From Viridothelium virens (lineage: Eukaryota > Ascomycota > Dothideomycetes > Trypetheliales > Trypetheliaceae), in the NCBI GenBank assembly GCA_010094025.1, contig ML991800.1, forward strand, positions 62,001-126,000: 64,000 nucleotides of DNA. The letters run 5' to 3'. Shown piece after piece: positions 56,386 to 64,000 of this stretch; position 1 is the first letter of the stretch; every line of letters begins with the position of its first letter. Under the pieces are notes generated by a model that made no database searches, was not told the origin of the DNA, and worked only from the letters and a program-made list of their open reading frames with translations. A program made the position numbers and the translations under genes.

Positions 56386-58011
56386 TCACAGTCCCTCAAA
56401 ATCTCCCGCAGCATCGTCTTCATCAATATCCCCCTCCTGGATCTCCTTCGCTAGCTCCCTCTCCCGTTCCCTTGCCTCCTGCGCCGTCTTAAGCTCTAGC
56501 CGATGCTGATTCATCGGAAATCTCATAGCTTTAACACTTTCATCATGCAAAGACAGACACGCTCTAATCCGCTCATGGAATGCCTCTGCTGGTTCCCTCG
56601 TTGCATACACGTCGCCTGCTTGCTTGCTCTGCATGAAACCTTTTTCGTGATCAATGCTCGCTTCAATCACCCCATCACGAATAGCCTTCGCAACAATATA
56701 TTCAGCTGATTCTTCACTCTCGACACCGAGACGGATGCAGATATCACGGAGGGAAATGCGGGAGTAGGAGAGGGAAAGCATTCGAAGACCAGTTTTGATG
56801 ACATTTTGCCTGAGACGGAGAATTAGGGTGTAGGTGCCATCGCGGCGAAAGGTAGATCCGTTAGTTTGGACGACCTTGATGAAGCCTTGTAAATCACCAA
56901 CACGGACGGCTTGGACCAGCTTGAAGTACGGCTCTAAGGGTATTTCGAGGCTGGGTTGTCGGAAGACGGCACGGTCAGGGATGTCGCCCATTAGTAGTTC
57001 AATAACGATCAGCAGCTTCGTCGATGCTTGGTAGAACCCTGCCGCGACAGAGCTAGTAGGAGATTTCCGAGTGGCGCTCACGAGATGTTCATGAGCTTCT
57101 GTGTACGACAACTGTACTGCGCGTATGCGGCCGAGGTAGTATAGATATCGAGCAACTTGGTTGTTGGGTGCTGTAGCCGGAAATTGAGTTTGTGCAACGA
57201 GGAGGTCTGCTTGGGTGATATCGGCGGTCGAAATGTAATTACGAAGGAGCAGAGTCAGTACCGCTGCTTGGGTGTCTTGATCTTTGCGTAGCACTGCACT
57301 TCTGAGGGCTGCAAGCAGCCGGCCACGGATTGAAATGACAGGAGACTGCCGAGAAGGAGGTTTTGGATCAAGCTGTTCATGGAATAGAGCAAAGTAGAAG
57401 TAGGCCCTTGCGGCAAGAGAGTCCAAGGTTCTTCGGTTGTACTCGCGTATCTTGTCGACAAGCTGCTCAGAGAATTTGGCCCCGACATCAAACTTCTTCT
57501 TATCATAGAGGTAGACTTGTATGAGAATCGAGAAATAAACCTCAACCTCTGGTATCGAGTCCTTGCTGCTTGCCTTGGATTTCTTCGCGTTGTCGATGGG
57601 CGTATCTTCATCCATACTGTCATCGTTTTCCAGCACACTCGTAAGTTGTTTGCCGACCGAGCTATCAGCTGAGTATATGGATGCGATCGCCCGACGAAGG
57701 ACCTTGTCTGATTGTCTCTTTCGGAGGAGGGAGATGGATCTCAGGGCACGCAAGGCAAAGCGAGAGTCGAACTGGGCGACGGCTTTCTCTAAGAGACCGA
57801 GGTTGGAGCTGATATCTGAAGCACATTTCGATCAGCATATGCCTCGAGGACTAAAGGCTAGATTTTCCTGGCGCATGGAGGAGCTCGTAGACACAGAACA
57901 GTATGGAAGCTTACCGGATACAACTTGATCGATTGCGTCGACGCCATCCACCACGTTCTCATCTTTGTGCACGCTATCAGCCTCTACGACGCCTTGCATA
58001 GAGTCTGCCAT
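56386..58011 (-). CDS. rpn3: 26S proteasome regulatory subunit Rpn3
   Basis: Two exons (58011-57915 and 57815-56386) flank a 99-bp intron and give 508 residues. The family reads throughout: SSNLGLLEKAVAQFDSRFALRALRSI, KKFDVGAKFSEQLV, RTLDSLAARAYFYFALFHE, LLRNYI, ARYLYYLGRIRAVQLSYTEA, and LLMGDIPDRAVFRQP. The PCI domain (about residues 270-460) carries YTLILRLRQNVIKTGLRMLSLSYSRISL and IRLGVESEESAEYIVAKAIRDGVIEA. Rpn3 is a scaffold subunit of the proteasome lid. The tail is acidic (DIDEDDAAGDFEGL). A cluster of Asp/Ser around residues 115-130 is a low-complexity insert. The start at MADSMQGVVEAD is the only in-frame ATG with a matching intron. The promoter is shared with spc34; no PACE-like GGTGGCAAA was found in it. 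Confidence 0.95.
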
Positions 58012-58227
58012 GCTTGCAAAATATAGGAGTAGTAGAAGTTGATCTGCTTGGATTTGTTTCGTACGTCAGGGTGAGCTCTGCTTCAGCATCACAGCGTGAA
58101 GGCCAGCTTGAGGCGGTGGAGGCCGGCAGAATGACGCGCTTGGAATTACAAGCATACGACTTGCGCAGTTGGCCTAAGTCTTCAACCACCTTTTCCAGAG
58201 TTGCTCACTGTCGAATTCCAACTTGAC
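58012..58227. promoter_or_regulatory. Bidirectional promoter of rpn3 and spc34
   Basis: Only 216 bp separate the two start codons, so the promoters must overlap. I saw neither a proteasome-type element nor an ACGCGT box; the nearest is TGACGCGCTT at about 58132. Confidence 0.6.
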
Positions 58228-59110
58228 ATGGCTTCTATGTCACTTCTCAATGCTCATCTTGAGCAAATATCGTTATGCGCCGCCTCAATTGCAGAGCTTC
58301 CGTATGTACAACAGAAGGGATGAAAACAATGGAGACACAAGGTTGAATCCATAACTCGTCTAGATTTCCACAGCCGAAGATTTTCACGAATGCTCTCCTG
58401 CACCCTCATGACATTACCGCTCTAATTCGAGATACCGAAGTCCACGAACGGGCTCTTTTCACTATGCCTCCTCCTGCCCCTACACCTAAAGCTCAAGATC
58501 CCTCTGGACGAAGACAAACAGCTTTTGGAGGCAGCCAAACACCTAGCGCTTCGAGGGCACCGAGGAGGAACACGGCTGTAGCCGCAGTGCTAGGTGGTGA
58601 TATGGTAGAACGCCTGCGAAGGGGAGGGGGTGGGGGAGTAGGGACAGGGCTAGGACCAAGACCCGCTGATTCTAGAAATAAAGGGGAAGTAGACGTTGAA
58701 TTGCTGCTTGAAGGAGCGGAAAAGCTCTGTGGCGTTTAGTATGGAACATTTTCCCTAAAGACTTGTTCTTGCTAAGATGAGAGTACAGTCCAATCAGCGG
58801 GGCAACAGAGAAGATCGCAACATTAAGAAGGCGACATCAACAACTGGCATCTTCGATCGAATACTATGAAGAAGAGGTGGCGCAGCAGACAGCGCAACTG
58901 AATAGAATGAATAGGCCGGCGGAATTTGAAGATGACGGCTTTGACGAAGACGCAGGTGGAGGCGAAGAAGGAATAGAGCACACTACGGCGTTCACAGTGG
59001 AAGACATGCAGAGAGAAGAAGAAGAAATTAAGGAGCTGGAGCGTAAAAAGCAAGGCCTAGAAGATAGAGTTTCTGGCATGGAAAAGGATCTTGGTGGACT
59101 AATGCGATAG
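58228..59110 (+). CDS. spc34: DASH complex subunit Spc34
   Basis: Three exons (58228-58301, 58364-58738, 58789-59110) join in frame to 256 residues. The start (MSLLNAHLEQISLCAASIAELPFPQPKIFTNALLHPHDITALIRDTE in parts) matches fungal Spc34. A Pro/Gly-rich loop follows with a GGGGGVGTG run. The C-terminus holds two coiled-coil stretches: ATLRRRHQQLASSIEYYEEEVAQQ and DMQREEEEIKELERKKQGLEDRVSGMEKDL in parts. Spc34 is part of the DASH/Dam1 ring that couples kinetochores to microtubules. An in-frame ATG three codons in (58237) is the alternative start. The presence of a DASH gene fits an ascomycete. It runs head-to-head with rpn3. Confidence 0.9.
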
Positions 59111-59538
59111 CCATATATTGTTCAATGAATCCACCGATCTTCTGCTTGGACTTTCGAGGTGTCAATGTAAACATTTCGGAGCTGCCATAGCCATTGCACC
59201 GAAGACTTTGCGTTTAGGAAGCCAGGCTATGTGGCTCTGATGGTTAGGTGGGTCAGGAATGAATCGAAGGGCTGTCTTAGCATTTCCGAAGCTTACTCCG
59301 TACCTTGCACCCCGCGTTGGACCAGGGTTTGAAAGCTTGCGACCTCTCGCGGAAACGAAGCCGCGCTTTATTGCCGGCCTTAGCCGTCGAGAGCTCTACC
59401 ATAGATTTCAAGGGTTTGGAATATCTGCCCATGATGTCTCTTCTCTACAATCTCTTTCATTTCTTTTGTTCTCCCTGAGAAGCAGATTAGAAGATTTTGA
59501 AGTCCCTATACTACCGCTATTGGTTCAGTAAGACCACA
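59111..59538. other. Spacer between spc34 and SCOT
   Basis: 428 bp: spc34 3' UTR and SCOT promoter. No gene and no named motif is seen. Confidence 0.5.
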
Positions 59539-61213
59539 ATGCCTCCGTCTTTAAGCATTTCCCTACGAACAGCCTCATACTTTTCTCGGCCTGCCTCTTC
59601 TAAGGTAATCCCAGAGCAATTGAGAAAGCTCAAGACCTCCAAATTGACATCCACTCCCAGAAAACCCTCCTCGCCCGCACCTTCTCCTCCACCCAGTCCC
59701 GCAATGCGATCGACAAAGTCGTCCCCTCCGCTGCCGCCGCCCTCTCCGACATGCAACCCAACAGCACGCTCCTCTGCGGCGGCTTCGGCCTCTGCGGCGT
59801 GCCCGACACGCTGATCAACCAAGTGCGCGCCACGCCTTCCCTCACACACCTCACCGCGGTCTCCAACAACGCCGGGGTGCCCGGGTCCGGGCTGGGCCTG
59901 CTGCTCGAGAGCAAGCAGATCGGCAAGATGATCGCGAGCTACGTCGGCGAGAACAAGCTGTTCGAGAGCATGTATCTGAAGGGCGAGGTCGAGCTGGAGC
60001 TGACGCCGCAGGGGACGCTGGCCGAGCGGTGTCGCGCGGGTGGGGCGGGCATCCCGGCGTTCTATACGCCGGCGGCGTTTGGGACGGTGGTGCAGACCGG
60101 TGAGTTGCCGTTGAGGCATGCGAGGGATGGGACGGTCGAGCAGTATTCGCAGCCGAGGGATGTGAAGGTGTTTGAGGGGAAGAGCTACGTGATGGAGGAG
60201 GCGATCAGGGGTGACTATGCGTTTGTGAAGGCGTGGAAGGCGGATCGGTTGGGGAACTGCGTGTTTCGGTATGCGGCGGCGAATTTTAATGGGGCGATGG
60301 GGAGGAATGCCAAGATGACGATTGTGGAAGCGGAACACATTGTCGAGCCCGGCGAGATTGAACCGATTGCTGTGCATCTCCCGGGAATCTATGTCAAGAA
60401 GGTGATTCAGAGCACAGAGCCTAAGAATATCGAAAAGGTCGTTAATGCCAAGGATCCTGCCGATGCAATGAGCGCTTTGGGTTCTGGCGACTCAGCTAGC
60501 AAACGAGAAAGAATCGTAAAGCGCGCTGCGAAAGAGTTCAAGAACGGAATGTATGCCAATCTCGGTATTGGCATGCCCATGCTTGCGCCGAGTTTCGTGG
60601 ATCCGTCTGTCGAGGTCCAACTCCAGTCCGAGAATGGCATCCTAGGCCTGGGACCGTACCCTCAGAAAGGGCAAGAGGATCCTGACCTTATCAACGCTGG
60701 CAAAGAGACTGTCACCCTCCTTCCCGGTGCTGCATGCTTCGGGTCTGATGAGTCTTTTGGCATGATCAGATCTGGGCGCATCGATCTTACAATCTTGGGA
60801 GCCATGCAGGTCAGCGCGAAAGGCGATCTTGCGAATTGGATGCTTCCAGGCAAGGTCAAAGGGTTCGGAGGTGCAATGGATCTGGTATCGAATCCGCAAG
60901 CGACCAAAGTCGTGGTCACAATGGAACATACGGATAAGAAAGGTAGGCCGAAAGTTTTGAAGCAGTGCGAGTTCCCCTTGACAGGTAAGGCGTGTGTATC
61001 AAGAATTATCACCGATCTAGTAAGTGACATTCCTTTCCCTGATATATTTAAAGATGCATGAATTTTGCTGACGGTCCAAAGTGCGTTTTTGACGTCGATT
61101 TCACCGATGGATTGACTTTAGTCGAGTTGGCTGAGGGGGTCACAGTCGACGAGATCAAGGCTAAGACCGAAGCACCATTCAAAGTCGCTGATAACATCCA
61201 ACCTATGCTGTAA
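59539..61213 (+). CDS. Succinyl-CoA:3-ketoacid CoA-transferase (SCOT), mitochondrial
   Basis: Three exons (59539-59604, 59661-61019, 61082-61213) join in frame to 518 residues. The N-terminus ([32 protein letters not shown] in parts) is a mitochondrial presequence. The alpha-like half carries the loop [16 protein letters not shown] and [16 protein letters not shown]. The beta-like half carries YANLGIGMP and the catalytic Glu in [12 protein letters not shown] (about residue 347), then GGAMDLV. The enzyme moves CoA between succinyl-CoA and acetoacetate, as in ketone-body use; in fungi, close relatives also act on acetate and propionate derivatives. The first 660 bp of exon 2 are strongly GC-rich and skewed, while the rest has the window's normal composition, with no change in protein quality. 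Confidence 0.94.
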
Positions 61214-62027
61214 AATTTACTCTTTTCGGCGTCATTGTTTCCTGTCTCGTCACTAGTTGGTCTTGGTACTGCAGATGATATGTTTTGCTGCGTCTTTGGA
61301 TCAGCATGAAAGCGCTTTTGATATCCTGCATTCCGGGCGCATTCGTCACATTTAGCCCGCCATTCAGTGGAAAAATTCCGACCTCTTCAGCTTGAAGGAG
61401 AGGAAGGAAAAAAGATAAGACGAAATAGAATCCTATGTCCAGGTAACATGGTCACGGAATAGCACTCAATGAGTTAATGAACTTATCTTCACTCGTCTCT
61501 TTCGTAGTCTTCGCAGTGGTGGGCCCAAGAAATGTATTCTGTAGAATACCAGGCAATCACTTATGAGTGCACGAGTAGAATTTGCGAAGGTTGAAGATGA
61601 AGGTGCTCCCGTGGTACGGAATTACGCTTCAGCGCAGTGTGTAATTCGCTCGCAGCGGTTGTGAACGCTGGACTGACGTAACGGCGATCAGTCTTGGGAA
61701 AGCCTAATATTGTAATTATGTTCATTCGAATGAGAACTGGATGCTCAATGTCCATGAGATACGGAGAAGCGACCCACCACTCCTGATGTTGGCGCGGTCT
61801 TAGGGACCTGGCATGTCAAACTTCTTATGAAAATCAAAAGTCTTCCGAGGTAGTTTCCAGATACCTACCCCATGCAGAATTGAAGCTTCCTCAAGGGTCT
61901 GACATCATACTGATGCTTTTTATAAATAAATAAGAGGAAGTAACGAGGCATCCCTACCTTTCGATTAGCGATTAAATTTCTTCCTCTTTCACTCGTATAA
62001 TACTATTCCTTTCGGAAAACGTCCAAA
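61214..62027. other. Spacer between SCOT and the GST gene (814 bp)
   Basis: No gene supported. A 64-codon minus-strand frame (61561-61755) has no motif. The end is the GST promoter and CT-rich leader. Confidence 0.5.
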
Positions 62028-62841
62028 ATGACTCCCAAGATAAAGCTATACACAGCGGGTACACCCAACGGTCAAAAAATCAGCTGCACCTTGGAAGAAC
62101 TCGGCATTGACTATGAATCACACAAGGTCGATATCGCTAAAAATGTCCAGAAAGAACCTTGGTTCTTAGAGATCAATCGTTAGACTCTGATTTCTTATCG
62201 CCTGCTCCGGAGACTAAATCTTCCTAGCAAATGGACGAATTCCTGCCATCGTAGACGAGACATCCGAGACGCCAAAGCGTATCTTCGAGGGTGGTGCAAT
62301 TTTGTTGTACCTCACCGCACGCTACGATTTGGAAAATCGAATTTCCTTCGCCTATGACTCGTCTGAGTACTGGGAGATGGTCGAGTGGATCGTCTGGCTT
62401 CAGTCGGGAATCGGACCCATGCAGGGACAGGCAAACCACTTTTACCGGTATGCGCCGACAAAGATCGAGTATGCAATCAATCGCTATCAGACGGAGACGA
62501 AGAGGCTGTATCAAGTCCTGGAGGATCGGCTGCAGGCCCAGGAAGCGAAGGACCAAGGGCTTTGGCTGGTAGGGGGAAAGTTTACGATTGCGGATTTGGC
62601 ATGTTTTAGTTGGGTGAACTGGGCAGAGTGGGCCGGGGTGGAGACGGAACGGTTTCCAAACTTAACCAATTGGTTGGAAACGGTAAATAAAAGGCCGGCC
62701 GTGCAGAAAGGGGTAAATGTGCCAGATAAGTTTGAAATGAAGGAAGCGGTGAAGACGCAGGAAGGAGAGGAAGAGTATGCCAAGCATCATAGTAATTGGG
62801 TGATGCAAGGGCAGAAGGCGGACCAGGAAAAGCATAAGTGA
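62028..62841 (+). CDS. Glutathione S-transferase (Ure2p-like class)
   Basis: Two exons, 62028-62178 and 62228-62841, flank a 49-bp intron and give 254 residues. The thioredoxin-like domain reads IKLYTAGTPNGQKISCTLEELGIDYESHKVDI in parts and, across the splice, INPNGRIPAIVDE and FEGGAILLYL (the glutathione gamma-glutamyl contact is the Glu in FEGGA). The helical domain contains VGGKFTIADLACFSWVNWAEWAG, with the N-capping Asp. In this class Asn in TPNGQK, not Tyr or Ser, stands near the sulfur. It would conjugate or reduce glutathione-linked substrates in the cytosol; the target is not known. The end is Lys/Gln-rich. Its stop lies only 40 bp from that of the next gene on the other strand. Confidence 0.93.
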
Positions 62842-62881
62842 GAAGGGTTGGGCTGAGAAAGAAAATGGTATCTGTAATCTA

Positions 62882-63769
62882 TCAGACAGGATCGTCTGCG
62901 TATTGTGGCTCATCATGTCGTGTGTCTGGAGTACGCTTCCCCTGCTCTTCGAATTGCGATGCCCAAAGTGCAGACCCGGCAGCAGTCGTAAGCAAGAAAA
63001 GCATGCTCAGGACAGGGATCAGCTGTAACACTAACGCAACCATACCGAAGACGGTGTAACTCGCCCGGTTGCGCTTGATGAATGCATTTCGCTCCTTTTT
63101 GTCAAATTCCCGCAACTGAAAGTATCGCCACTGTAGCAAAGGTCCTGCCCGACGGCCTGTCAAGAATAAGAAGAGAGGCACCCCGACCCATGGGATCAAA
63201 TTGAGTGGCAAGAAGGCAATGAACTCGATAGTCTGCCTGAACGAGAAGGGAGCATAAACAGCCGACTTGATGGGCTTATCGAGCCTCCTTAGTGGGTCCG
63301 CTTCTACCTCGACTGCAAGCACTGGACGACTAGTTCTTACAAGATCTTCATGTTGCTTTTCCACCAAGACTGAATCAAAGATATCCACTTGAGTCTCATC
63401 CACGAAGAAAGCTTCGAAGAGTAGCGCAATGATGGCAGCCGCCTCACCGAGCACGAGGAATGTACCGTTTATCCATGCGCCAGCGATGCCATGGAAGATG
63501 GCAAGGAGCGCGACTTGGGGAAGGTATGTCCAGATGAATAAGGTGACGAGCACACAAAGGCTTAGAATGAAGCATGGGAGTAGGCGAGCACGTAGGAGTG
63601 GATAGAGGAATGGGTGTGTAAGGAAGTAGTAGAAGCCCTAAGCGCGAATTCTCCGTCAGTAATTTGTCTTGATGATTGAGGAGAGTTTTTCAAGAATACA
63701 CATGATTCGATATCGGACTTTCATCAAGTAACTTACCACTAGAGGAAAGAAAAAGGGCGCAGAATTCAT
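62882..63769 (-). CDS. EI24/RRT8-type multi-pass membrane protein
   Basis: Two exons (63769-63737 and 63637-62882) flank a 99-bp intron and give 262 residues. The short first exon (MNSAPFFFPLV) joins to GFYYFLTHPFLYPLLRARLLPC, a segment I recall from fungal proteins named outer spore wall protein RRT8-like or EI24 domain. Four to five membrane spans are visible: PCFILSLCVLVTLFIWTYLP, VALLAIFHGIAGAWINGTFL, ALLFEAFFVDE, FIAFLPLNLIPWVGVPLFLFL and FGMVALVLQLIPVLSMLFLL. The signature LNLIPWVGVPLFLFLTGRRAGPLLQWRYF is strongly kept in the family. The proteins are linked to lipid droplets and spore-wall formation in yeast; no role is proven here. The tail is hydrophilic. Confidence 0.85.
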
Positions 63770-64000
63770 TGTGGACTTCCGAAAGGTGATGGGTTCCCTC
63801 CTCCCATAGCAGAATTTTCCCCGTCAGCCTTGATGGAAATGTTGTCGCGTTGTCCTGTAACAAGAGCTCGGCAGAAATTTAAGATGACGTTGGCGCGTCT
63901 TCACCGCCTACATCAATCCACACCCACCTAATGCAATTACCACCCCATCTCGTTTCTCCCCATAACCCATGGACACCACACCATTTGGTTCGGTCCGGTC
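63770..64000. promoter_or_regulatory. Upstream region of the RRT8-like gene; possible start of another gene
   Basis: 231 bp to the window edge. An ATG at 63969 begins MDTTPFGSVR in an open frame on the + strand that runs off the window. It could be the start of a divergent gene, but too little is visible. Confidence 0.35.

Overview
The window is nuclear DNA of a filamentous ascomycete (Pezizomycotina). The genes carry short spliceosomal introns, mostly 46-100 bp, with GT-AG ends and CTAAC/CTGAC-like branch sites. The gene set mixes fungal housekeeping genes (DHH1, GRASP, TGS1, TAF1, MCM2, RPN3, DASH subunit SPC34) with families expanded in this group (HET-domain proteins, amidases, fungal kinase-like proteins, an NRPS-like adenylation protein). 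The class within Pezizomycotina cannot be fixed by eye. Exon joins were worked out by hand; every multi-exon model called intact closes in frame.

Layout. Positions 1-20,000 are accessory in character: a damaged amidase cut by the window edge, a scrap of a FAD monooxygenase, a 374-bp hAT-type MITE, a nuclease-fold protein of unknown function (DUF7924-like), a degenerate kinase-like gene, a SAM methyltransferase, a diverged tandem repeat, a stand-alone adenylation-domain gene, a HET gene carrying an in-frame stop, and an intact second amidase. Long gene-free stretches separate them. Positions 20,900-26,000 hold the RNA helicase dhh1, a rhomboid protease and a C2H2 protein. Positions 26,000-33,400 are again accessory: a second HET gene, an ankyrin-type pseudogene and a secreted App1-like protein. 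From 33,600 to the end the window is almost all conserved core genes: GRASP, a secreted cupredoxin, tgs1, TAF1, mcm2, a HAK/KUP potassium transporter, a UBR7-like protein, an AVO2-like ankyrin protein, rpn3, spc34, SCOT, a GST and an RRT8/EI24-like membrane protein.

The clearest cross-gene signals are at DNA level. (1) An identical 15-bp element containing the MluI cell-cycle box ACGCGT lies upstream of both mcm2 and the UBR7-like gene. (2) Four GC-rich islands (in the second amidase, the TAF1 tail, the AVO2-like gene and SCOT) switch from C-rich to G-rich on the + strand near their middle, and in two cases the pattern runs into introns. This argues for a DNA-level process such as recombination or replication asymmetry rather than protein constraint. 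No virus-like or LTR element, CRISPR array or convincing tRNA was found.
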